Shown here piece by piece: positions 44,522 to 55,569 of a stretch of DNA of 64,000 bases. Each line of letters begins with the position of its first letter. Position 1 is the first letter of the stretch. Under the pieces are notes generated by a model. It made no database searches. It had not been told where the DNA came from and saw only the letters and a list, made by a program, of their open reading frames with translations. The DNA comes from Hortaea werneckii (Eukaryota; Ascomycota; Dothideomycetes; Mycosphaerellales; Teratosphaeriaceae). A program made the translations under genes and the position numbers. The stretch lies in the NCBI GenBank assembly GCA_037044905.1, contig JBAOKB010000179.1, positions 62,001 through 126,000 of the forward strand, read 5' to 3'.

Positions 44522-45504
44522 GGAGACTGGTCTTTTTCGAACTTTCAATCGTATGGTCCTTCGATATTAGGATCATCTCGCCTCGGCATGCGACCTCTGT
44601 GAACAGCAGCCCCTGTACATTGGGAGCTGTCGTCAACACCAATTCGATGCAGATATCCGGGCATTCTCTTAAAAGACAGCCCGACTCAGCTTATTCGCAG
44701 TACTCGCACCTTCATCAGCAAGACCTGACCAGAGCGAAGGGCATACGGCGATCGATTCGCTTGTCAGACGGATTCTGAAACCCATCCTCGCGACAGCCGA
44801 TTTCCTCTTCATCGATCAAACTTGCGTCTAAGGTGGGCATGGAGGTCATGAGAAACGGACCATGGTTGGGACTTTGATCCGCTCCTTCGATGCGGAGTAT
44901 TATTTGAGGGAGGGCTCTGGGCCTATCTAATGGCTATTAGCATAGATATATGAATGGAATGGGTGCATGATTGCGGGTGTATATCTTACAACAACTAGCT
45001 TCAGCGAAACCGGCGGGTAGATGTATGACTTGCTACCGTACTACGTAGCTTTTATGGAAAGACATCTTCATGACTATGCACCAATTTCCATACGCATTCA
45101 AATACTTGTGTGAACAAGCATTCCGAATGAATTTTGAAGTTCAGAGGTTTTCGCAGGCGTTCTCTGCAGTTGGTAGTGACGGTGAGTCCCAGAAGAGGAC
45201 AAGCTCTCCTCGGCCTTTGCCTTCGGTGTTTGACTCGGTGACAGCTCTACGCCCCCGTACATAAACGATCTCCCGATGGACGCATTTCACGTCGCACTCT
45301 TAAGAGAAGCCATAGCTAGAAGACATCTATACGCTCGGTCACATCTTCTCTCCTCTCTTTTTCCTCATACTGCAATCATAGCATCGTTTGCTCCACGATA
45401 CTGCTCCGTACTGGATACAACATTCAACCCTTCTCCCGACTCCCGACCCTCCAACGTTCAAGCACCGAACTCTAGAACGATCTATCAACCCAAAGAAAAA
45501 CAAA
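44522..45504. other. Gene-free spacer
   Basis: 3' region of the bHLH gene and promoter of the dehydrogenase. 45320-45500 is C/T-rich. No coding frame supported. Confidence 0.45.
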
Positions 45505-46621
45505 ATGGCATCGAAACCGATCCTCCTCCACTGCGGCGACGACATCAAGTGGAACCATGAGCTATACCAGAAAGTGCAGAGCCAGTTCCAGATCGTACGG
45601 AGCTACAGCATGTCAAGAGACGAATTCAAGCAGGCGTTAAAGACGAGGAAATTCGGCGACTTTGCCGCCATTTACAGACCGTTCTGGGCGACGGGGGGCG
45701 AGATGAGCCCGTGGGATCAGGAGCTGATGTAAGTGTGTTCGATTGAAAGCTAATAAGGCATGGAGTATGGGTTTGTGAACTGATACCGTGTGTCTCTCTT
45801 ACAGCTCTTTACTCCCTTCCTCATGCAAAATCTATGCCTCCGCCGGCGCGGGCTTTGACTGGGTCGACACCAAAGCCCTGGCGAAACGGGGCGTGATTTA
45901 TTGCAACGCCGGCGCAGCTTGTACGGAGTCCGTAGCCGACTCGGCAATTTGGCTCATCCTCTCGACCTTCCGCGCCTTCTCCAACTCCGGGATGGCGGCT
46001 CGGAGTCTCGACCCGCAGCAGTTCAAGGATGTCAACAACAATGTCGCGAGATTCACTCGCAACCCGAGAGGTCACAGTCTCGGGATCGTCGGGTTGGGGA
46101 AGATCGGGTTCAGTATAGCAGAAAAGGCTCGTCAGAGCTTCGGGATGGAGATTCTCTACAACGATATCCGACAACTGCCTGCTAGCGTGGAGAAACAGGT
46201 TGATGCTAAGTTCTATTCGAAGCTGGATGATATGCTAGCAGTCGCCGACTGCGTCTTGGTAGCGACGCCTTTCGGTGGCGAGGCAGTGTTGAACGCCGAG
46301 AAGATCTCCAAGATGAAGCAAGGGAGCAGGCTGATCAACATTGCGCGCGGCAAGCTGATTGACGAAGAGGCGCTCATTAAGGCCTTGGAGAGTGGACAGC
46401 TGAAGGCTGCAGGTATGGATGTCCACTTCAACGAGCCGAACGTGAACCCGAAGCTGGCCAGGATGCCCAATGTGGAGATGCTGGCTCATACGGCCGGGAC
46501 GAGCATTGACTCCCATATGGGTTTCGAGAGGCTGGGAATGGAGAATATCCTGAGCTTCTTTGAGACTGGGAAGGCCGTCACCCCGGTTAACATGCATTTC
46601 TTTGATCAAGCCAAGTTGTAG
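45505..46621 (+). CDS. D-isomer-specific 2-hydroxyacid dehydrogenase
   Basis: NAD(P)-dependent oxidoreductase of 2-hydroxy/2-keto acids, cytosolic. Two exons, 45505-45728 and 45805-46621 (donor GTAAGT, acceptor TACAG), give 346 residues, a normal length. The Rossmann motif is GIVGLGKIG (168-176) with Asp195 in YNDIR about where the ribose-binding acidic residue falls, suggesting NAD. Catalytic residues can be placed: Arg256 in NIARGKL, Glu285 in HFNEPNVNP and His303 in MLAHTAG. SAGAGFDWVD is also typical of the family. It resembles fungal D-mandelate dehydrogenase-type members; the exact substrate is not determined. Confidence 0.93.
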
Positions 46622-47006
46622 ATGTCTTGGATGGACGGACGGAGCGTTTGGACGGCAGGCCAGGAGAGATAGGGCTCAAAGCTTGCTTGCAGGCATATGC
46701 CGTTGCGCAACGCTATTAGACCGGCGTGATTAGGTCCCGGCATTTTTTCAGAACGATTGGTTGCATCGAGGTGCAGAAAGAGCTAGCCCGAGGGGCACTT
46801 GCTTGTTCAGAGCCATGGCATAGTAGCATTTCTGGGCGCAGATGTGCAGGAGAAATCGGACTTCGTCCTCAAAAGATCTATCAAGCGATTTGAAACGTTC
46901 TCCAGAGCTGTCACAAACCATTTTGGCAACATCGTTATCAATTCAGGCTCTTAACAGGTATCCCTAGGGGGAGCGTGATGAGATTCGCAACGTAAGGTCA
47001 CTTTGC
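46622..47006. other. Convergent 3' regions
   Basis: 385 bp between the dehydrogenase and nucleotide pyrophosphatase stops. Nothing coding seen. Confidence 0.5.
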
Positions 47007-49058
47007 TCAGCGATTCTGATTGCCATCTCCAGGCTTCTTTTCGTCCTTGGAGCCGAAGAATGAGCTTGCCCACCCCTTCATGGCATCGATCTTCCCTGTG
47101 ACCCAGCTCCACCAGCTTGTATGATGTTTCCCCTTTTCGTCTCCATCAGTAGCTGTTTCTGCAGCTGCTTCGCCCTCGGTAGACGGAGTGGTGGTCGATC
47201 CTGACGGCGGACTGGTCTTTGACGATGTTGCTTCGCTTATGGGCGGCACGCCTTCGGTAGGAACCACGAAGTCCGGTCGATTAGCCAAGTTGGCGACCTC
47301 AGGCGGTAAGGTGGTGCTTGTCCCTTTAGAGCTTTCTGTAAGCCCGTCGGGCGGAGGTAATGCGAGACTCGGATCGTCTTGAATATCCTCCGGCATATCA
47401 ACGCTTCCATCGTGCATGCCTGTAGGTCGGAGTGGAAGTCTGAGGGTACCGTTGTTTGCGGCTCGCTCCAATCCGAGAGAATCGCAGATAATGTTGTATA
47501 CCTCGATATTCTGGAAGGGATCCACAAGCGACCCGGGGGTATGAGGGAAAGCTGGTCCACGTGCCACGAAGATGGCTCGCATCAGCGGATGCTGATTGTC
47601 GTAACCATGGAGGCCCATGGGAGAGTATGTCATTTGTTGGTCGAGTCCGGTCTCCACATTGAATTCGTCTTTCGTTAGGATGGCCCAGCCAGCTGTCGGA
47701 ACGATCCAGAGCGGTGCTATGCGGTGATTATCGCTGAAGTGGTACCGTTCTGGCATGTCATGGTCGCGCAAGAAGACTTCAAATGCGCCTTTGTACTTTG
47801 ATGTCTTGGCCGCTTTCTTAAGATTTTTGTAGAGACTTTTCACATTAGACTTGGTGGTGTCGTATGGTCTTAGACCATAGAGAGGCCAACCGTCTGTGTG
47901 CTCAATCAAGCTGGTGTCAATCAGGTCTTCTAGCTGAATTAGGCGCTTGGTCGAGGTCGTGGCCATCCCGTGATCAGATACGATTACCACATTGACGACG
48001 TCGGTAAGGTTCCGTTCTTCTAGACCATTGAAAAGCATGTCGAGCATCGAGTCGGCTTCGCGAATTGTAGAACGGATATATGTGCTGTTAGGACCGTATG
48101 CATGCCCGTCTGCGTCCACATCAGGTACGTATGCCGCGATAAATTGTGGTCTGGAATCCGCGCTATCGGGAGACTCGTCTTCACCAGGAAGGTCCAGCCA
48201 GCCCAGAATGCGCCGAACCTTGTTGTCGAGGGCCTCGTTGGCATTGAACTTATCTACAAAGGCGGGGTCGATGCCGCCGATGTGGGCTTCACTCCCAGGC
48301 CACATGTGGATTGCCGTGTGCAAGCCTTGCTTCTCAGCCGTAAGCCAAAGAGGCTCAGCGGTCCACCACTCAGGCTGCATACTTTTTGCTGCGTCGCCGT
48401 AGTCAAATTGCCTACCTCTTCCGCCTTTGCCGTCGTCCATCTCGGGGTCAAAAAAGGTATTTCCAACAACTCCATGAGATTCTGGATGGAGACCAGTCAC
48501 TAATGTGAAGTGGTTTGGGAAAGTCAAGGACGGAAAGGAGGGTAGCATGTATTTGGGCGATACGCCTGATTCTATGAAAGACGCAAGAGTCGGCGAGATG
48601 TTGCGATGGAGGAAGTCTGCTCGAAACCCATCGAGTGAGATGAGGATGGTTGTTGGCTTGAAGGTGTGGGTGCCATTGTTCAAGGTCTTGGGCGTGTACT
48701 GGGCGTGCTGGACCTTGTCATCTTGCTGGGAGGTATCTTCACTCGGCGAGGCGACCTGCGCCTCGTGCGATGACCCTTTTGCCTTGGTGGCCCGATATGC
48801 GCCGTAGACCAGCAGCAGGAAGGCCACAAAGATCACTACGTGGACGGCGGCAAACCCCAACCGCCTGCCTTTCTTGCCGACACGGCTTCTGCCGCCGAAT
48901 GTATCCGTATCATCTTGGCCATGGAGGAGCTTCTCTGCCTCTTCTTCGGCGTTCAGCGTTTCCTGATCCTGTCGCCGTACCTCGCCCGACGTTCTCGGCA
49001 GCGTCTCGTCGTCGCTGTCCCCATCGTGCTCAATCTTTCCGTATTGTGCGCGTGCCAT
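47007..49058 (-). CDS. Type I phosphodiesterase/nucleotide pyrophosphatase (NPP family), type II membrane protein
   Basis: Hydrolyses pyrophosphate or phosphodiester bonds of extracellular or vacuolar nucleotides. Intronless; start ATG at 49058 gives 683 residues. An acidic cytosolic N-terminus (~70 residues) precedes a signal anchor (GFAAVHVVIFVAFLLLVYGA). The catalytic domain opens with TTILISLDGFRADF (metal-binding Asp) and has the nucleophile Thr in LTFPNHFTLVTGLHPESHG. Further metal ligands are in AAYVPDVDADGHAYGPN and VVIVSDHGMA, and in MGLHGYDNQHPLMRA. A Ser/Thr-rich low-complexity tail ends the protein. The pattern matches yeast Npp1/Npp2, which scavenge nucleotide phosphate. Divergent from the nitrilase gene over 474 bp. 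Confidence 0.94.
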   Translation of the reverse strand: MARAQYGKIEHDGDSDDETLPRTSGEVRRQDQETLNAEEEAEKLLHGQDDTDTFGGRSRVGKKGRRLGFAAVHVVIFVAFLLLVYGAYRATKAKGSSHEAQVASPSEDTSQQDDKVQHAQYTPKTLNNGTHTFKPTTILISLDGFRADFLHRNISPTLASFIESGVSPKYMLPSFPSLTFPNHFTLVTGLHPESHGVVGNTFFDPEMDDGKGGRGRQFDYGDAAKSMQPEWWTAEPLWLTAEKQGLHTAIHMWPGSEAHIGGIDPAFVDKFNANEALDNKVRRILGWLDLPGEDESPDSADSRPQFIAAYVPDVDADGHAYGPNSTYIRSTIREADSMLDMLFNGLEERNLTDVVNVVIVSDHGMATTSTKRLIQLEDLIDTSLIEHTDGWPLYGLRPYDTTKSNVKSLYKNLKKAAKTSKYKGAFEVFLRDHDMPERYHFSDNHRIAPLWIVPTAGWAILTKDEFNVETGLDQQMTYSPMGLHGYDNQHPLMRAIFVARGPAFPHTPGSLVDPFQNIEVYNIICDSLGLERAANNGTLRLPLRPTGMHDGSVDMPEDIQDDPSLALPPPDGLTESSKGTSTTLPPEVANLANRPDFVVPTEGVPPISEATSSKTSPPSGSTTTPSTEGEAAAETATDGDEKGKHHTSWWSWVTGKIDAMKGWASSFFGSKDEKKPGDGNQNR

Positions 49059-49532
49059 GTCAAGGGCGGTCTTGGTCTGCCATGCTATAATGTGATGATG
49101 GCGTTTATCGCTGTCGGGCAGTGATGTTGCAAAGAGTATTGGCCTGGCATGTGAATCGACGCGCCTGAACCAATTGCAGGTCAACGGTAGACAAAGTCGT
49201 ATCGATAATCTGACGTCGCTCCTCCAGCCCGACCGGGGGTCGTCCGTCTCCCACCTCTGGGGAGCTTCAACCCTCGGTAACCCTAAACAATCAACCCAGG
49301 TGCGCCTGAATGAAAGCGTACCGTTCAAGGACTTATGCACTATCATAGAGCCAAATCCATTGAGAAAGACAATTTTGCCATTTCTCCGTAGCTCTCGAGC
49401 TCTCCTTTTACCACACTCACTGACCAAGATACATTACATACCGTGTTCTGTTGGAGACGTCGATAATCTCCGCGATATCTCGCTTGGATACACTTGTTGA
49501 CCACTCTTTCTCTTTCCCCTAGGACCAACATA
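49059..49532. promoter_or_regulatory. Divergent promoter between NPP and nitrilase genes
   Basis: 474 bp between divergent start codons. It contains one telobox-like AACCCTAAA element near 49281. No coding frame supported. Confidence 0.5.
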
Positions 49533-50666
49533 ATGCTTCGCGCAGCCGCCTGCCATGCCTCGCCTGTTTTCTTGTCTGCACGAGGCACAACGGACAAATG
49601 TCTCTCGCTCATACAGCAGACTGCACGTAGTAAAGCAAATCTCGTAGCATTTCCCGAGTCCTTCATTCCAGCCTTTCCATTGTGGAGTTCCCTGAGGCCT
49701 CCAACAGCAAATCACGACTTCTTCCATGCCATGGCCAATGAATCCATCTACGCGGACGGCGAAGAAGTAAAGGCGATCCGCGCATCGGCAAAGCAACATC
49801 AGATCACTGTCAGCCTCGGGATCTCCGAGAAAGTAAGGTACAGCAATGCCACTCTGTTCAACTCCAATCTCATCATCAACGAGGATGGAGAGATCGTAGT
49901 GCATCATCGAAAACTCATGCCGACCTTCTTCGAGAAGCTGACCTGGAGTCCGGGAGATGGCCATGGCCTCCGTGTGGCAGAGACACGACAAGGCCGCGTT
50001 GGCAACTTGATCTGCGGCGAGAACACGAACCCTTTGGCACGATATGCTCTCATGGCACAACGGGAGCAGCTGCATATTTCTACCTGGCCGGCTGTCTGGC
50101 CTACAAGGGCTCCGAACTTTGGTAGTTCGAAGGATGAGAAACAGCGTCACTCTGGAACCACGAGCAAGGCTCGGAATTACGACAATGTCACGGCAAATCG
50201 CACACGAGCTGCGGCGCATTGCTTCGAAGCCAAATGCTTCGGCATGCTGTGTTCTGGCCATCTGTCGCAGGATGCCATCGACGCCATTGCTGATGGTTCT
50301 GCCGACCCAGCTGGCATCAAATCTTTCCTTGAGAGTTCACCAAGAGGGGTTTCCATGTTTCTTGATCCCACGGGCGCTGTACTTCCCGGGTTCACAGTCA
50401 CCAATGAAGGGCAACCGCAGCAGATAGACTACCTTCAGAACGAGGAGGGCGTGCTGTATACGGATCTGAATCTCGAAGATTGCATTGAAGGCAAACAGTA
50501 CCATGATGTTGTAGGGGGATATCAGAGATTTGACGTCTTCAAGCTGAGTGTGAATCGGGAGAGGAAAGAGCCGGTTGTGTTTGAGGAAGTGAAGGGAACA
50601 GGCGTAACCTCAAATGTGTCGGAACAAAAGGACCAGGGGACTATCATGAGCAATAATGCGAGGTGA
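49533..50666 (+). CDS. Nitrilase
   Basis: Carbon-nitrogen hydrolase that converts nitriles to carboxylic acids and ammonia. Intronless; the ATG at 49533 gives 377 residues, typical for aliphatic/aromatic nitrilases. The catalytic triad is readable: Glu42 in VAFPESFIPAFP, Lys127 in HHRKLMPTFFEKL and Cys161 in LICGENTNPLAR. The CGEN motif identifies true nitrilases rather than amidases. WSPGDG and ISTWPAVWP are also typical. The last ~30 residues are charged and poorly conserved. Substrate (plant cyanogenic nitriles, indole-acetonitrile and so on) cannot be told from the sequence. Confidence 0.95.
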   Translation: MLRAAACHASPVFLSARGTTDKCLSLIQQTARSKANLVAFPESFIPAFPLWSSLRPPTANHDFFHAMANESIYADGEEVKAIRASAKQHQITVSLGISEKVRYSNATLFNSNLIINEDGEIVVHHRKLMPTFFEKLTWSPGDGHGLRVAETRQGRVGNLICGENTNPLARYALMAQREQLHISTWPAVWPTRAPNFGSSKDEKQRHSGTTSKARNYDNVTANRTRAAAHCFEAKCFGMLCSGHLSQDAIDAIADGSADPAGIKSFLESSPRGVSMFLDPTGAVLPGFTVTNEGQPQQIDYLQNEEGVLYTDLNLEDCIEGKQYHDVVGGYQRFDVFKLSVNRERKEPVVFEEVKGTGVTSNVSEQKDQGTIMSNNAR

Positions 50667-51472
50667 ACAGGATGTGCCTGCTATCCATTCGATCACTCTT
50701 AGTAGAGTTCAAATTGTGAATGAACCAACACACTTCACTCCAGTCTCTTGAAAGCGTGATGCACATGTATAGGTGCCAGTGTTTTATCGTCGTGATTGTT
50801 TAGTACCTAGGTATCTTACCGCCATCGATGTCATACGCGGTTTACTCCGGACATAGTGCGTCCAAACTCCGGTGCGATCCTTCTGCACCGGCGAGCGGTC
50901 ACCAGCGCCATTTGATCATTCACTCTTCGATACCTCCCCTGCGTCAATACCAAGTGAGTCATCTTTCACGAGCCCTCTTCGCGACTGAAAGAGAGCGAGA
51001 GCAGTGAAAAGAAGTGAGGAGTATTTTCATCGACTACGCACCTACATACACGTCTACCTCCGCGCACGGGCCGCATCACCGTCGCGAGAACCAGCGTGCC
51101 CCTCCGAGGTTTGCGCGCGACCGTCGCAAGAAGAAACATCCCTTGGCTGGACACTCTTTCACACAGGAACAGCCTCCAAAGTATCCGGACGATTGAAGGC
51201 TGCTAAATCAAAAATCGCCAACAAAGCTTGTGGTTTCCACGGGAGGATTGACCGCGGTGAAGCTGGCTGGTGATCATTACGAGCGCCGAAAGGCACAGTA
51301 GGAGGTAAAGCGGTGCCTCGAGAAGCACGAACGCGACTGGGAGCGCAAAGAGCGCAATATTCCACGTCTTCCGGGCAAGCATACGTGGCGGCCAGCCCAC
51401 GGCACCTTCAAGAAATCGACCGACCACTCAACGCAGCCAAGAGCTGCGATAGATCCAGGACCAGCTCCAACA
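50667..51472. promoter_or_regulatory. Upstream region of the Zn2Cys6 gene
   Basis: 806 bp after the nitrilase stop. It carries a perfect inverted repeat (50869-50891). 50990-51470 is probably the leader. No coding frame supported. Confidence 0.45.
50869..50891. repeat. Inverted repeat CCGGTGC...GCACCGG
   Basis: Seven-base perfect arms around a 9-nt centre, with CGG and CCG triplets facing inwards, 580 bp ahead of a Zn2Cys6 regulator. Such proteins bind inverted CGG pairs, so an operator is possible but unproven. Confidence 0.5.
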
Positions 51473-54403
51473 ATGGCGGGAATGATGCCTCCCAATGGCA
51501 TTCCGCCCAACAATGCGACCCAGCCGACACCACCCTCCTCGACCTCATCCAACGGCGCGTCGCCAAACAATGATCCGCAATTCCGAGTCGTGCGCAAGCG
51601 CAATCGAATCCCGCTGTCTTGCGGCCCCTGTAGACATCGCAAGCTGAAGTGTAACAGGGCGCATCCATGCGACAACTGCAGTAAGAGAGGCGACATGCAG
51701 AGCTGTAGTTATGCGACCGCAGCAAATAAGAAGAGGGGCGCAGCGGGACCGGCAGGCACCAACGGTACGCCCGATGATATGCAGAACCGGATTGATAGAC
51801 TCGAGGGGCTGGTGTTGAGTCTGATGAGCAGCGGTGGCAATCAAGGACCTAGCGCGGCGAGGGCAGCAGCACAAGCGGCAATTGATCAGAGCAGAAGTAA
51901 TAGCCTGAGCACGGGCTCCGAGTACAAGGTGGAGGGCGATGGCAGTGACATGATGCAGCACGAGAGCCTGCAAAGACCGCGGGAGGACGACAGTGAGGTG
52001 GAGCAAGTACGAGAAGGCATTGGCATTATGAAGGTGGACAACGGACGTGCAGTCTTTGCCTCGGACGCTCACTGGTACGCTATTCTAGGCGAGATCAGTG
52101 AGGTCAAGAACTACTTTGCCACACACAAGGAGGACTACACGAGACATATGGAAAAAGTGCAGGCAGCGAAAGCCGACGAGTCACCTGGCACCGCCTTCTT
52201 ACTACAAGGCCCACCAGCAAAGGATAAGGCTGAGCTACTTGCGCAATTCCCATCCAAAGCCGATGCTGATCGCCTCATTGCACGCTACTTCAACGCATAC
52301 GATCCCTCTGTGCATATCGTGCATGGGCCGTCATTCCAGAAGCAGTACGACCGGCATTGGCAGGCGCCGGAGCAGACCAGCGTTGTGTGGATTGGCATGT
52401 GCTTTGCTATGATGACCTTGGCTTTGCAGTCCTACAACCGCGCAGGCGACGAGCCGCCAGAATACAAAGGCCAAGCGCTGCAGATCAGTCACACTTTCCG
52501 AAGGCTGACCGCGCAATGTTTACTTCTGGCGGACATCACACAGCCCATTGCGCAGATTCTCGAGACGCTCATCCTGCACGTCCAAGCCGAATACGGTCGG
52601 AGTAGAGATGCAGAGCCCGGTGTGCTGCTGCTGGTAAGCCTGTGCGTTAGGCTGGCGATGCGGATGGGCTATCATCGTGACCCAGGTCCTCATCCACAGA
52701 TTACTCCGTTCCAAGGAGAGATGAGACGGCGGGTATGGACATTCGTCAGGCAATGCGATCTCTTAATTTCGTTCCAATTTGGATTGCCTGCAATGATTCG
52801 AAGTGACCAGATTGATACGCAGCCCCCGCGAAATCTGTACGACGACGAGCTGCACGAGGAGATGAGTGCGCTTCCGCCTAGTCGGCCAAGCTTTGAAGCT
52901 ACGCCTATGAGCTACATGATCGCCAAGAGCAAGATGACGTTCATATTCGGGCGTATTGTCGAGCGCACGCAATCGCTCACAAACCCGCCCACTTACGAAG
53001 AGACGATGAACTTCGATGCTGAGCTGCGTGAAGCTCGTGCGACTCATCCACCCCTTTTGCAGATGCGCAGCTTCCACGAAAGCGCAAGAGATCCTGCAAA
53101 CCTCATCATGCAGCGTCTGGGATTGGAAATGGTATATTTGCGTAGTCTGTTTGTACTCCATCGCCGGTTCATTGCTCGAGGGAGGGAGAATCCAAGATAC
53201 GCGTACAGTAGGAAAGCTTGCATGGATGCGAGCATGCAACTGCTAGACCATCAAGCAACGCTGCATGCCGAGAGCCAGCCCGGTGGGCGACTGCGAAGTG
53301 TGAAATGGTACATCAGCAGCCTTACTACTCATGACTTCTTACTCGCCGCAATGCTTGTGTGTCTGGATTTATACCACGTAGCAGAGGCAGAAACAAAATG
53401 CAGCACAAGACCCTCGACGTCTGACTCACCCACTAGCAGTACGAGCCCGATTACCAATCAGGAACCATATGCGGAAGACAGAAGGGAGGAGATGATGAGA
53501 GCAGTAGAACACTGCATCACGATCTGGGAGTCAGTCCGCGAACAGTCAATGGAAGCGTACAAGGCCTCCATCACTCTCCGCCTGATGGCCGAGAAGCTAA
53601 AGGCACATCGAAGGGCGATGCAGTCACAGGCTGGCTATGGAGCAAACGCTCAAGCCGTGGGCAACCCGCAAATGAGCGGCTCATATTCGAGAGCGCCAAA
53701 TTTTGGCGTCTTTCCAAACGGAAACGTCGTCGGAGGAGACGTCAACGCGGACGACTTACCTCCCGAGCAGAGCGCCGCCATGACACTAGGCATGCTCAGC
53801 TCTGGCGGCGTATCTCCCGGCGCTGGTTTCGGAGGCGGACTCCAACAGCAGCAGAGTAGTGGATCGGGCGGCACGCCAGAAAAGACCTCAGGTCAACCGA
53901 CGCCGTACCCGGCCTCCCTTTCGGCGCTATTGAACGACCCAATGTCAGGCGCCGATGGCACTGGAAGAACCGGTCTGACGCCTGGTTACTCCGGTCCAGA
54001 TGCCAGCGGATCAATGGGAGGCCCAGCGAGTCCGTTTAGCCAGATGCTCGCCGGTGGACAGGCTGGGACCGGCGGATTCATGGGGATGGACGGTCTAGGA
54101 GGAGATATTGACTGGGTAAGTTTGCGCTTCTAAACACAAAACGATCATGGAATGCCTATGCTGACCATATTGCAGGGCGCGTGGGATCAATATATCCAAG
54201 GCACAGTCCCGTCGAACGCCATGACCCTCGATCCGGCTGCTGGCATGGGCGCACAGAACTTGTGGCCCATGAACATCGACTTTTCTTCTATGGATGGCGG
54301 AGGTGCAGCACCTCCGCAACAGCCGCAGCAACATCAACAACCTCCTCCCACAGGTGGACAAGGCGTCTTCATGGGGGCTGGAACGCCAGGCATGCAACAG
54401 TGA
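51473..54403 (+). CDS. Zn2Cys6 transcription factor with fungal-specific TF domain
   Basis: Two exons, 51473-54115 and 54176-54403 (donor GTAAGT, acceptor TGCAG), give 956 residues. The binuclear zinc cluster is Cys50-x2-Cys53-x6-Cys60-x5-Cys66-x2-Cys69-x8-Cys78 (CGPCRHRKLKC, CDNCSKRG). RIDRLEGLVLSLM (near residue 105) is the dimerisation coiled coil. The middle homology (Fungal_trans) domain spans about residues 265-560 and is recognisable by FNAYDPSVHIVHGPSFQKQY, LRLAMRMGYHRDP and GEMRRRVWTFVRQCDLLISF, followed by FGLPAMI. The last ~220 residues are Gly/Gln/Pro/Met-rich and likely disordered activation sequence. The final exon carries GAWDQYIQG. No family-specific target can be named. Confidence 0.95.
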
Positions 54404-55569
54404 TTTGGAAGATAAGAAACGAATTGACGAATTTTTAACCTAATGACAGACTAGCGACGATGTGTCGCCAAGGAAGTTGGGTGGTGTGCCTCGTTTGGCG
54501 AAATGGAAAATAGCATGCAGGCAATACAGTGATTGTAGGTGGTACACTACACAGTGGATCTGGCTGAGGTGGAGTCCATGGAGTTTTATGGAGTCCCAGG
54601 CGCCAACCCCCTCGACTTCTTGTAGGCGCAACGGTGCTTCGAGTCTGGACTGCGAGACAAGATGACGACGACTGGGCACGGTCGAGGTTCCCTCAGCCTT
54701 GTGCCAGCCGACCGGGTGCCTATCTGTTTGCGTAGGTGAGTCCGAAGCAGAACAACCACATGGGGCGTGCGGGAGCCCGGGGATGGGGGCGAACCCGGGC
54801 CGTGCTGAATTGAGTTCCGCGCCTCCCTGCCGCATATGTGGGGCTATATCGCTTTTCCTATAGGCTAGCATCACGAAGGACCTCACTTCTCTAAACCTTA
54901 CCCCAGCGTCTCTGTTCACATTCCCAGGAACTGTCGCGGCGAGGATGTCGCAGCGATTGATGAGCCGTACTGGTACGCATCAATTGCAATCGGCTCGTCC
55001 TCACACAATCATGGTTTGAACGTACGAGCTATACAGGCTCACTATCATCGACGCCGTTGGACGACTCTTCGACGATAACGCCCGTTGCCATGACGCTTCC
55101 TCAGCCCATGAATTTCTATTGCCTCTTCTGGGCAGTGCAATGCCATGCCAACTTCGCGGCGGACAATGTCTACTGTTGCACTTTCAATTCTGCTAGCCAC
55201 TGGCGCGACTTTCACTCTAGCAGCCATCTCAATAAACCCGTGCCCTCTGGGTGTTCACGCGCAATCGTTCATCGCCGTGCTTCGAGGTTGGCGGTTGCAA
55301 CGGTCGCCAGGTGCGATGGTTCGCTCCTTTATCTAACGTCTGCCTGCCCTGCGAAGATTGAGGCTCAGAATTGCCAGCCTCACCAACGCCCGTATTTTTG
55401 TATTGCTAGCCACCGGACTCCAGCATACTCTCATGATGCAGCAGTGGATAAATAACCATGGTACAGACCCTTGTAAGTGCTGCAGTAGCTCTCACCTATC
55501 CTCTATTCTCCGGGAACCTTCTGCGGGCAACCTTCTGCAACCAAAGAGCCAAAGTGCCCGCTTCCCATC
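54404..55569. promoter_or_regulatory. Upstream region of the GH64 gene
   Basis: 1.17 kb, gene-free. Frames at 54440-54919 (-) and 55057-55455 (+) have no motif or good start context and are not accepted. Confidence 0.4.

Noticed and set aside
54770..54805. GGGCGAACCCGGG, resembling a reverse B box
   Set aside because: No matching A box or foldable cloverleaf nearby on that strand.
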